NCBI GenBank assembly: GCA_947311125.1
Contig: CAMZKI010000167.1
Span: forward strand, 1-7,775
DNA length: 7,775 nucleotides
Direction of reading: 5' to 3'
From: an uncultured Chlorobiota bacterium
GTDB taxonomy: Bacteria > Bacteroidota > Bacteroidia > Bacteroidales > JAADGE01
The position numbers and the translations under genes were made by a program. The notes under the pieces are model-generated. The model saw nothing but the letters and a program-made list of their open reading frames with translations, was not told the origin of the DNA and ran no database searches. Below are positions 1 through 7,500 of this stretch, piece by piece; position 1 is the stretch's first letter, and every line of letters begins with the position of its first letter.

Positions 1-58
1 ATTTTGAAAAAATGAAACTTTACATCCGAAATTCCCGAGCATTATTAGATAAAGAAAA
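1..58 (+). repeat. Inverted repeat, left arm (58 bp, perfect)
   Basis: Bases 1-58 are the exact reverse complement of 159-216. Identity stops at base 59 (T here, C expected). The repeat may extend left beyond the window because it is still perfect at base 1. It lies inside the 3' coding end of the plus-strand CapA-like partial gene. Confidence 0.95.
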
Positions 59-83
59 TGCAAATGTGAAAGAATTAAAATGA
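1..83 (+). CDS. 3' end of a second CapA-like gene (partial, runs off left edge)
   Basis: An open frame enters at the left edge and ends at TGA 81-83. The 26 complete codons start with FEKMKLYIRNSRALLDKEN and finish ANVKELK. The first 19 residues are identical to residues 371-389 of the CapA-like protein encoded on the opposite strand at 89-1324, and the DNA is identical over 58 bp including third codon positions. After that the tail differs and is much shorter (7 residues instead of 22). The frame is preserved and the stop lies 5 nt from the stop of the convergent gene, so this looks like the end of a paralogous copy rather than random sequence. The body of the gene is outside the window, so whether it is intact cannot be judged. 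The alternative is an assembly artefact at a contig end, although the different tail argues against a simple fold-back chimera. Confidence 0.6.
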   Translation, partial: FEKMKLYIRNSRALLDKENANVKELK

Positions 84-88
84 ACGTT

Positions 89-1324
89 TTACTCGCTTAT
101 TTTTAACTTATCTTTCAAAAAATCGTCCCTAAATTCTTTTAACAGGTGCAAAGCATCGTTTTCTTTATCTAATAATGCTCGGGAATTTCGGATGTAAAGT
201 TTCATTTTTTCAAAATCTGCCGGGTTTCTGAAAAAATTTTTTTTATTTTCAAATTCGGCGGCAGGCAGGATAAAATAATCATAAACGGAATTTGTTCTCG
301 GCTTTTTGTAAACCCATGTTAAGATATAGTTGCTTGTGTCGATATAAGTTTTGCCGTTCTCTTTTTTGATAACTATCCTTGCAATTACTCCGCCGTCGGT
401 TTTTGTTTTTCTCTGATTTGAAACAAAATTACCAAGCGAATAGGCGACAAAATGCTCTTTTACACTGTCATTACCGGGTAAGTGCATCATTTTTTGTATT
501 ACGTGCGGATGCGAGCCTATAACTATGTCAACACCTTTATCAAATAAAAATGAAACCAAATATGTCTGTTTTTTTTTCGGATACGACTGATATTCAGTTC
601 CGAAGTGTAATACAACGATGAGTTTATCCAAACTGTCCTTTTCGGTATTTTTTATATCCTTGTGCATAACTGCCGTATCAATGAGATTAACGACGGCGGG
701 TTTAGGCACGGGTATTCCGTTTGTGCCGTAGGTATAATTCAGAATTCCGACTTTAATACTGTCTTTTTCTAAAATTATAAGATTTGCAGTGTCTCTCGAT
801 TCTTTATTTTTAAAAGTTCCTGTATGTAAAAGCTCTAAAGTGTCCAATACATCAATAGTTCTGTTAAGTCCCTGTAAACGTCGGTCAACACAGTGGTTGT
901 TTGCCGTAACAAATAAATCAATTCCGGCATTTTTTCCTGCTTCAGCCAAAGCATCCGGCGAACTGAATTGCGGATAACCTTTATATACGGGACCTGCCAG
1001 TGTTACTTCCAAATTTGCAATAGTAAAATCAGGTTCTGACAGAATATTCTTTATATAATAAAAAACAGTGTCATAGCAGTAGGTTTTTGTTTTAGGATTG
1101 TATGCCGAACGAATTTGAGGCCCGTGCCCCATAATATCTCCGATAAAAAGTAAGGACATTGTGTTTTTTGCAACGGTATCCGGCTTCGAAACCGGAATAG
1201 TATCGTTTGTGTATATTGTTGTCTCATTATTTGTAACAATTGTATCTTTTTGCGAAAAGCCGAGTTTTGAAATTCCGAATAGAAAAATTGTTAAAAGAAA
1301 AATGAAATATATGACTTTTCTCAT
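89..1324 (-). CDS. Secreted CapA-family protein (PGA_cap domain, calcineurin-like fold)
   Basis: This is a 411-residue exported protein of the CapA/PgsA family, named after the poly-gamma-glutamate capsule protein; most members outside capsule operons have no proven substrate. Residues 1-25 form a signal peptide (RK, a long hydrophobic run, then GFSQ) with no lipobox cysteine. The metallophosphatase-like motifs appear in order: GDIMGHG 62-68, NLE 104-106, NNH 142-144, HFGTEY 240-245, GSHPHV 270-275 and YSLGNF 295-300, so the domain looks complete. A start 61 codons further upstream is possible on the open frame, but it would put non-signal-like sequence first and overlap hypC by about 100 bp; the ATG at 1322-1324 begins directly with the signal peptide. 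No capB or capC is nearby, so a capsule role is not supported by context. The C-terminal codons 371-389 are shared with an inverted copy at the left edge. It is transcribed divergently from hypC. Confidence 0.9.
   Translation of the reverse strand: MRKVIYFIFLLTIFLFGISKLGFSQKDTIVTNNETTIYTNDTIPVSKPDTVAKNTMSLLFIGDIMGHGPQIRSAYNPKTKTYCYDTVFYYIKNILSEPDFTIANLEVTLAGPVYKGYPQFSSPDALAEAGKNAGIDLFVTANNHCVDRRLQGLNRTIDVLDTLELLHTGTFKNKESRDTANLIILEKDSIKVGILNYTYGTNGIPVPKPAVVNLIDTAVMHKDIKNTEKDSLDKLIVVLHFGTEYQSYPKKKQTYLVSFLFDKGVDIVIGSHPHVIQKMMHLPGNDSVKEHFVAYSLGNFVSNQRKTKTDGGVIARIVIKKENGKTYIDTSNYILTWVYKKPRTNSVYDYFILPAAEFENKKNFFRNPADFEKMKLYIRNSRALLDKENDALHLLKEFRDDFLKDKLKISE
159..216 (-). repeat. Inverted repeat, right arm (58 bp, perfect)
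   Basis: This is the partner of 1-58 and lies within the CapA-like gene, covering codons 371-389. The spacer between the arms is 100 nt (59-158). Base 217 pairs with whatever precedes the window, so the right arm may also be longer. Confidence 0.95.
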
Positions 1325-1356
1325 ATTTAGTTTTTTAAATATATTACACTTTTGCC

Positions 1357-1386
1357 TTTGAGTTTTTACAAAAATATTTATATTCT
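1357..1386 (+). promoter_or_regulatory. Possible Bacteroidota-type promoter for the hypC operon
   Basis: TTTG at 1357-1360 (like the -33 element) is followed after 18 nt by TATATTCT at 1379-1386, which matches the TAnn and first two T positions of the TAnnTTTG -7 element. Transcription would begin about 15 nt before the hypC ATG. The whole 82-bp divergent region 1325-1406 is very AT-rich, so chance matches are likely. No convincing counterpart with correct spacing was found for the leftward CapA-like gene. No Shine-Dalgarno sequence precedes either start codon. Confidence 0.3.
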
Positions 1387-1406
1387 TAATATTTAAAAAT
1401 AAAATT

Positions 1407-1646
1407 ATGTGTTTGGCAGTTCCCGGAAAAATAATTTCAATATCTGAAGAAAACGGATTAAGAACAGCAAAAGTGAGTTTCGGCGGAGCAATAAAGGATA
1501 TAAACATTCAATGGTTGCCGGAAGCAAAAACGGGAGATTATATTTTAGCTCATGTAGGGACAGGTTTAAGTATTATAGATGAAGAAGAGGCTGAGGAAGC
1601 GGTAAAAACTGCAAAGGAATTTAAAGATATGCAGGACAATTTGTAA
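1407..1646 (+). CDS. hypC: Hydrogenase maturation chaperone HypC
   Basis: This 79-residue protein begins MCLAVPGKI, the diagnostic HypC/HupF N-terminus; the family's usual length is 75-95 residues. After removal of Met, Cys2 is the essential residue that binds the iron and contacts HypD and the immature hydrogenase large subunit. The rest is the small beta-barrel (VSFGGAIKDINIQ, then GDYILAHVGTGLSII at about 43-57) and an acidic helical tail (EEEAEEAVKTAKEF). HypC works in the cytoplasm with HypD as the scaffold for Fe(CN)2CO assembly, then carries the group to the large subunit. It is the first gene of an operon with hypD (31 nt gap) and a nickel permease. No hypA, hypB, hypE or hypF is visible in the window. 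Confidence 0.97.
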   Translation: MCLAVPGKIISISEENGLRTAKVSFGGAIKDINIQWLPEAKTGDYILAHVGTGLSIIDEEEAEEAVKTAKEFKDMQDNL

Positions 1647-1677
1647 TATTAATTTTTTAACAGCAAGACAAAACTAA

Positions 1678-2760
1678 ATGAAATTCGTTGATGAGTACAG
1701 AAATATTGACGCGGTTAAAAAGTTTGCGGAAGAGATAAAATCTGTCGTAACTAAAGAGTGGATAATAATGGAAATTTGCGGCGGGCAAACCCATTCGATA
1801 ATGAAATACCGTTTGCAGGATTTTTTACCGGAAGAAATAACTCTTGTTCACGGTCCGGGCTGTCCGGTTTGTGTAACTCCCGTTGATATTATTGATAAAG
1901 CTCATCATATTGCAAAACAAAAGGATGTGATATTGGCTTCATTCGGTGATATGTTGCGTGTTCCGGGTTCTCATACCGACCTGCTGAAAGTGAAAGCTGA
2001 AGGCGGAGATGTTCGTGTTGTATATTCTCCTTTGGATGCCGTAAACATAGCCGAAAAAAATCCGAATAAAAAGGTGGTTTTTTTTGCCGTAGGATTTGAA
2101 ACTACGGCACCTGCTAATGCTATGTCGGTAGTTGAAGCCGAAAGAAGGAATATTACGAACTTTTCAATTTTGAGTTCGCATGTTTTAGTTCCTCCTGCTA
2201 TAAATGCGATTTTGTATTCTCCCGAAAATAAAATTGACGGATTTTTAGCAGCCGGGCATGTATGCACCGTTATGGGATATGAAGAATACATTCCTTTGGC
2301 AGAAAAATATAAAACACCTATTGTTGTTACCGGTTTTGAACCGACGGATATTTTAAAAGGTATATTATCTTGTGTTAAACAATTAGAGAAAGGCGAAGCA
2401 TTTGTCGAGAACGAATATAAGCGTTCAGTAAGAAAAGAAGGTAATATTCCGGCAAAGCAAGTTATGTTTGATGTTTTTGAAATTACCGATAAAACGTGGA
2501 GAGGGATTGGCGAAATACCGAAAAGCGGTTTTAGAATTAAGGAAAAATATAAAAAATTTGATGCAGAAAGGCTATTTAATTTAGAAAGTGTTTCAAAAGA
2601 AGAATTGAAAGTATGCATAGCCGGCGAGATTATGCAAGGATTGAAAAAACCTTTTGAATGTCCTGCATTTGAAAAAGAATGCAGTCCCGAAAATCCTATG
2701 GGTTCACCTATGGTTTCTTCTGAAGGAGCCTGTTCGGCATATTACAGATACAGAAAGTAA
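1678..2760 (+). CDS. hypD: Hydrogenase maturation protein HypD (Fe-S scaffold for Fe(CN)2CO)
   Basis: This 360-residue cytoplasmic protein is of normal HypD length. Signature motifs are all present: CGGQTH 34-39 (Cys34 corresponds to the iron-binding cysteine shared with HypC), GPGCPVC 59-65 (Cys62 and Cys65, the redox-active pair), GFETTAP 139-145, AGHVCTVMG 192-200, and a C-terminal four-cysteine set at 313, 328, 335 and 352 that ligates the [4Fe-4S] cluster. With HypC it holds the iron while HypE, charged by HypF, supplies cyanide. No key residue is missing. The start ATG at 1678 gives the normal N-terminus (MKFVDEYRN); no Shine-Dalgarno sequence precedes it, as is common in Bacteroidota. 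It lies 31 nt after hypC and 20 nt before the permease gene, which indicates co-transcription. Confidence 0.97.
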   Translation: MKFVDEYRNIDAVKKFAEEIKSVVTKEWIIMEICGGQTHSIMKYRLQDFLPEEITLVHGPGCPVCVTPVDIIDKAHHIAKQKDVILASFGDMLRVPGSHTDLLKVKAEGGDVRVVYSPLDAVNIAEKNPNKKVVFFAVGFETTAPANAMSVVEAERRNITNFSILSSHVLVPPAINAILYSPENKIDGFLAAGHVCTVMGYEEYIPLAEKYKTPIVVTGFEPTDILKGILSCVKQLEKGEAFVENEYKRSVRKEGNIPAKQVMFDVFEITDKTWRGIGEIPKSGFRIKEKYKKFDAERLFNLESVSKEELKVCIAGEIMQGLKKPFECPAFEKECSPENPMGSPMVSSEGACSAYYRYRK

Positions 2761-2780
2761 AAAAATAAAAAAAACAGAAA

Positions 2781-3524
2781 ATGGATTTTATATTGTTGCA
2801 CGCAAATCACGGTTTGGTTTATTCGGATATACCTATTATTTCCGGACTGATAATGAGTATGCTGCATGTTGTTTCAGGTCCGGATCATTTAGCAGCCGTA
2901 ACACCGTTAACAATAGACAGTAAAAATAAATCATGGTCAATAGGTTTTTCTTGGGGCATAGGGCATACTTTAGGGATGCTGATTATCGGTTTAATTTTTA
3001 TCTTGCTGAAAGAACAAATTAATATAGAAGCTATTTCGGAGCACGGAGAAAAAATTGTAGGATTTCTTTTAATCACAATCGGTGTATTTGCATTGTTAAA
3101 GGTTAGAAAAAAACACGGAAGCATACATAAGCACAGTCACCCGCATATCCATAACAATGAAGTACACATACATACTCATAAGCATAAGGACGAAGATATC
3201 CATACACATAATCATATAAAAAATCATCGTCAGAATGTGTTAAGTGCATTAGGAATAGGTATTATACACGGAGTAGCAGGAGTTTCTCATTTAATTGCGA
3301 TTTTACCTACGCTTGCCTTTCCTTCAAGAGCAGATTCGATAATGTATTTAGGCGGTTTCGGAGCAGGAACAATTTTGGCAATGGTTGCATATTCTGTTAC
3401 ATTGGGTATAATTACGCAAAAAACGGATGAGAAAAATAATAGAAAGCTTTCTGTTTTTTTAAGAATATTCGGCGGCTCGGCAGCAATTATTGTAGGAATA
3501 ATTTGGATTATTATTTCCTTTTAA
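2781..3524 (+). CDS. Putative nickel permease, NicO/UreH-like, with His-rich loop
   Basis: This is a 247-residue inner-membrane protein with about six hydrophobic helices (roughly 16-34, 54-76, 91-108, 153-177, 187-208 and 226-246). The first helix carries H29 followed by GPDHLAAV 33-40, which resembles the HX(4-5)DH metal-binding signature of NiCoT/NicO transporters. GIGHTLGM (59-66) and IIHGVAGVSHLIAILPT (161-177) supply further conserved His residues in membrane segments. The loop between helices 3 and 4 (112-149) contains 14 histidines in 38 residues in HxH patterns, typical of Ni/Co sensing or buffering. Position 20 nt after hypD makes nickel delivery to [NiFe]-hydrogenase the most likely role. 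Export (RcnA-like) or cobalt transport cannot be excluded from sequence. The stop codon overlaps the stop of the convergent lipoprotein gene by 4 nt. Confidence 0.8.
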   Translation: MDFILLHANHGLVYSDIPIISGLIMSMLHVVSGPDHLAAVTPLTIDSKNKSWSIGFSWGIGHTLGMLIIGLIFILLKEQINIEAISEHGEKIVGFLLITIGVFALLKVRKKHGSIHKHSHPHIHNNEVHIHTHKHKDEDIHTHNHIKNHRQNVLSALGIGIIHGVAGVSHLIAILPTLAFPSRADSIMYLGGFGAGTILAMVAYSVTLGIITQKTDEKNNRKLSVFLRIFGGSAAIIVGIIWIIISF

Positions 3525-4495
3525 AGTTCTTCGTAATACTCAAAAGCATCAATTATATCCAAATAAACACCGTCAAATCCGGCATCAATAATTTTTTTAA
3601 GGTATGAATTATTATTTCCGAAAATAATGTCCTGCCATTCTTTTTCCCAGTACCAAACCTTGTAATTGCCTTTCCAGTTCGGATTTTCTTTATCTAACCA
3701 TTCGGGTTTGTCTTTATCCCATTCCGTTTTCCAATAATATCGGTAATTTTCAGCTTCGCCTATGCTCATATAAGAAATTACAAGTCGTTTGCTGCCGTTT
3801 TGTTTTGTTTTTAAACTTGTAATTTTCGATGCTGTAAACGGGTCTTCGTTAAATGCGTAATCAATTAAAATTAAATCATAATTTGTTTGAGAAATTGCAT
3901 TAATAAAATTTTGTTTCGATGAAAATTTTTCAGGATTTATAAGGTAAAGAAAATTCTTTGCATCAGAAAGCGCATTAATATCATTTGTATTTACATTATA
4001 CGGTTTAGGAGGATAATCGGGTATTATATTCAAATTTCTTTCCGGTGCGGCAAAAGAAATATAGCCTTTCGAACTGTTTTCAGCATATGAATTATCTGTT
4101 TTTGAACGGGTTGAACAATAATCGGTTACTAATACCTGTACGCCGTTTTGTTCTTCGATATCCAAAAATGATTGCATATAATTACGGTCATCGGCAGAAG
4201 TTGCGACATCATCATTGTCATAACCGTAATATAAGTCTTCTCTGCCTTGTCCGTCAATGGCATTGAGGTAAGTGTTTGCCGGACTTCCGTTTGTTTCACC
4301 GTTTTTACTTGCGAGTTGTTCTCCGTTTTGCGGAATAATAATAAAATTCGGATTTTCAGTTTTTGCGTATGTGCTGATATCTTGCACAAAATTTCGCATT
4401 TCTTGTTTGAAATCAATCCCTTCCGGAACTTTATTTTTTTTGCATGATAAAATGATAACTGTAAGAATACTGAATAAAAAAACTGTTTTTTTCAT
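3521..4495 (-). CDS. Lipoprotein, MJ1477/TM1410 (GH114-like) TIM-barrel family, apparently circularly permuted
   Basis: This 324-residue protein has a lipoprotein signal (MKKT, hydrophobic run, lipobox IILSC with Cys18), so it should be anchored in the envelope. Motifs of the TM1410/MJ1477 group of putative alpha-1,4-polygalactosaminidases (COG2342) are clear: FIIIPQNGEQ 51-60, AIDGQGREDL 79-88, VLVTDYC 121-127, GYISFAAPERNL 144-155, NFLYLINPE 181-189, LILIDYA 208-214, VISYMSIGEAENYRYYW 239-255, NWKGNYKVWYWEKEW 273-287 and GFDGVYLDIIDAFEYY 306-321. Candidate acidic catalytic residues include D212, E247 and D313. As I recall the family, the last four segments normally come first, so the two barrel halves look exchanged; the protein ends just after the DAFEYYE segment. 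A secreted polysaccharide hydrolase is likely, but the substrate is unknown. It is separated from the upstream propeller gene by a terminator and so probably has its own promoter within 4496-4572, where I see no convincing elements. Confidence 0.85.
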   Translation of the reverse strand: MKKTVFLFSILTVIILSCKKNKVPEGIDFKQEMRNFVQDISTYAKTENPNFIIIPQNGEQLASKNGETNGSPANTYLNAIDGQGREDLYYGYDNDDVATSADDRNYMQSFLDIEEQNGVQVLVTDYCSTRSKTDNSYAENSSKGYISFAAPERNLNIIPDYPPKPYNVNTNDINALSDAKNFLYLINPEKFSSKQNFINAISQTNYDLILIDYAFNEDPFTASKITSLKTKQNGSKRLVISYMSIGEAENYRYYWKTEWDKDKPEWLDKENPNWKGNYKVWYWEKEWQDIIFGNNNSYLKKIIDAGFDGVYLDIIDAFEYYEEL

Positions 4496-4524
4496 TTTTT
4501 GGAGTTTTAGTCAATAAATTATAA

Positions 4525-4547
4525 AAGACGACTTAAGAAGCCGTCTT
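4525..4547 (-). terminator. Rho-independent terminator after the Asp-box propeller gene
   Basis: Read on the minus strand, AAGACGGCTT, loop CTT, then AAGTCGTCTT forms a 10-bp stem with one G-U pair, followed by TTATAATTTATT. It lies about 25 nt beyond the TAA at 4573-4575. On the plus strand the G-U position becomes an A-C mismatch and no comparable T-run follows, so it acts mainly leftward. Confidence 0.75.
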
Positions 4548-4572
4548 CAAAGTTAATAAGTTTTTATAAGAT

Positions 4573-7500
4573 TTAATTAAAATCGGGAATTCTTCCGGGC
4601 GACCAGGGGCTGCCGGCTTCGTTTGCGCGTTTTTCAAGCAATTGTAATTTTTGTTCAAGGACTTTTGCTTCTTTAATAAGTTCCGTAACGCCGTCTTTTA
4701 CTATTTTTAAATTATCTTTTAATGTTTGTGTTGCATCAGATCCGTGATAAGCTCCGTATGTAACGGCTGATATTCTCCAGTTCAGGTTCGGCGGCTGGCT
4801 CTCATTTAATTTATCAATAATCTCATCACCGTTGAGCTTTCTGTTCATTTCTCGCAATTCCGATATAATATCATCGGCACGCATAATATCTTCAGCGGTT
4901 GAGCCTGCTCCGTTAAGCAGCGCTGTTCTCAGAGCTTTTACGTTTTTGTCCATTTCTTTATTCCATTTTGTTAAGCCTGCGGTTACACCGTAAACTTTAG
5001 CAGCTTCTTTTTTGAAATTTTCCAAAGCAATAGGGTCTTGAGCCGGTAAAGTTAAATTTCCGAGAAGTCTTAAATTAAAACTTTGAGGTTCTCCGATTTT
5101 TGTTTCAATTCCGTTAACAATTTTCGACATTGAAACAGTGTATTTCCCGGGAGGTACCGGGATACCTCCGGTTTGTCTGTTGTGCATCGGTGAATTTCCG
5201 TCGGTTACGGGGTACATATTAAATCGTCTTAAACCCCAGTTGAATTTTTGTAAGCCCGGAGCTGCAGAACGTTTAATTCTTCTTACAATCTCGCCTTTTT
5301 CATTTGTTATCGTAAACATCAAATATGGTTTTATCTCATCAGCCTCTTCACGTAAAATGTCAAATGAAGGAAAGTTTATTTCTGCATTGTTTTCTTTTGC
5401 ACTTTTCTCTGCTTCAAGCCGGTAGTCTTTCTTAGTTTTAATTTTATCTTTTATGTAGTATGTAAAAGTTACTCCGTATTCCGGATTTTTACCGGTAAAA
5501 ACAGTGGATCCTTGTCCGTATTTTTTTGATGTTAGAGAGTAGATGTAAGCATCTTTAACAGGAAATAAAATATTATCTTTTTTCAGCGTTTTTTCCGTTA
5601 TCTTTCTGAGCAATGAAAAATCATCGAGAATGTAAAAACCTCTGCCGAAAGTTGCAATTACCAAATCATCTTCTCTTTTTTGTATTTTTATATCTCTTAC
5701 TGCAATTGTAGGCAGCCCTGATGATAATTTAATCCATCTTCCTCCTCCGTTATTTGAAAAATATAAACCGAATTCTGTTCCGACAAAAAGAAGCTGTTTT
5801 TCAACCGGGTCTTCGACAATAGAGTAAACCGTTCCTTTTTCAGGCAAATCCGTAACAATTTCAAACCATGTTTTTCCCTTGTCCATACTTTTAAGGAGGT
5901 AAGGTTTTAAATTATTGTCTTTTCTTCCGTCAAAAGCAACATAAACAATATTTTCGTCATGCTGAGAAGCAAAAATGCAACTTACGTAGGTCATTTCCGG
6001 CACGTCTCGGAATTTGCTTATTTTTCTCCAGGTTTTACCTCCGTCTTCCGTAATCTGAATTAAACCGTCATCAGTTCCGACATACAGAAGCTTTTCATTA
6101 ACAGGTGATTCGTCAAAGGCAGTAATATTTCCGAAAATTGAAGTAGAAGCGTTTTTTGCAACGGCATCGACGGGTTGAATTTTACCCATAACTTTTAACT
6201 CGTTTCTGTTAAGTTGCCTTGTTAGGTCCGGGCTGATAACCTTCCATGAATTTCCTCTGTCATCACTTCTGAAAACTTTGTTTGCACAGAAATAGAGACG
6301 TTTATTATCAAATTTACTTATTTTGAAAGGAGCGTTCCAGTTCCATCTGTATGCTTCGTCTTTTGGAGGGAGAGGCTGAATATAGACACGTTCTCCGCTT
6401 TGCTTGTCATATCTTACCATTCCGCCGTATTGCGATTCGGCATAAACAATATTCGGGTTCTCAGGGTCAACAGCTGAGAAAAATCCGTCACCTCCTTGTG
6501 TAACCTTCCAGTCTCCTTTTAAAATCCCGTCTCTGCAAATTGTTTGTGACGGACCTATGCAACTGTTGTTGTCTTGAGTTCCTCCTGCAACATTATAAAA
6601 GGGTTTTGCATTATCAACAGCAACTCTGTAAAATTGAGTTATAGGCAGGTTGGGAGAATGTCGCCAGGTATTACCGAAGTCAAAAGTTTCGTATAACCCT
6701 CCGTCACTGCCGATTAAAAAATGATTTCTGTTGTCGGGATCAATCCAAATAGCGTGGTCGTCAACATGTTTATTCGAAAGTCCGAATTTTTTCCATGTTT
6801 TTCCTCCGTCAAGTGTATATTGAGAGTAAGTATCCATAGAATAAACTATGTTTTTGTCTTTCGGGTCGCAATAAATTCTGTTGTAATATTGCGGACTGTT
6901 TGAAACATAAGAACTCATTTTTTTCCAGGAAGCACCTCTGTCAGTTGTTCTGAAAAAACCGCCCGAACCGTCTGTGCCTTCAATTATTGCATAAACATAG
7001 TCGGGATTAACAGGTGAAATTGCCAAACCTATGCGTCCGACATCTCCTCTCGGAAGTCCGCTTGTTAATTTTTTCCATGTTTTTCCTGCATCAACAGATT
7101 TATAAATTGCCGATTCGGGTCCGCCGTTAATTAAAGTATAAACACGTCTTCGTCTTTGATAGCTTGCTGCATACAGAACATTCGGATTTCTCGGGTCAAA
7201 AACAATATCTGTAAAGCCTGTGTTTTCGCTTATTGTTATTAGGGTGTCCCATGTTTGACCCATATCGGAAGTTTTGAAAATACCGCGTTCACCTCCGGGG
7301 CCCCACAAAGGTCCTTGTGCTGCAACGTAAACGTCAGAGTTTCTCGGGTCAATTATTATTCGTCCGATATGTTCCGTCTTTTTTAATCCGACATTTTTGA
7401 ATGATTTACCGCCGTCTTGAGAAACATAAATTCCGTCTCCGTAGCCTATAGCTCTTTGACTGTTATATTCACCGGTTGCTACCCATACTACGTTTGTATT

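Noticed and set aside
1325..1507. A 61-codon N-terminal extension of the CapA-like gene
   Set aside because: It would overlap hypC and precede a clear signal peptide; the ATG at 1322-1324 is the sensible start.
1971..2618. A 215-codon open frame on the minus strand inside hypD
   Set aside because: It lies antisense within an unambiguous hypD with all family motifs, and its translation resembles no family I recognise; it is a codon-usage shadow.
2654..2923. An 89-codon plus-strand frame bridging hypD and the permease gene
   Set aside because: It overlaps the ends of two well-supported genes in another frame and has no family features.
3120..3235. Repetitive CAT/CAC-rich DNA that could suggest a short tandem repeat or CRISPR-like array
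   Set aside because: It is the coding sequence of the histidine-rich loop; there are no regular repeat units or spacers.
4129..4416. Short open frames on both strands inside the lipoprotein gene (also 4045-4266, 4247-4447 and 4272-4517)
   Set aside because: All are shadows of the GH114-like coding sequence; translations are low in recognisable structure.
4496..4572. Promoter for the lipoprotein gene on the minus strand
   Set aside because: A TTTG (complement of 4550-4553) and TA-rich stretches exist but the spacing is about 28 nt, too long for the Bacteroidota consensus, and the region overlaps the terminator.
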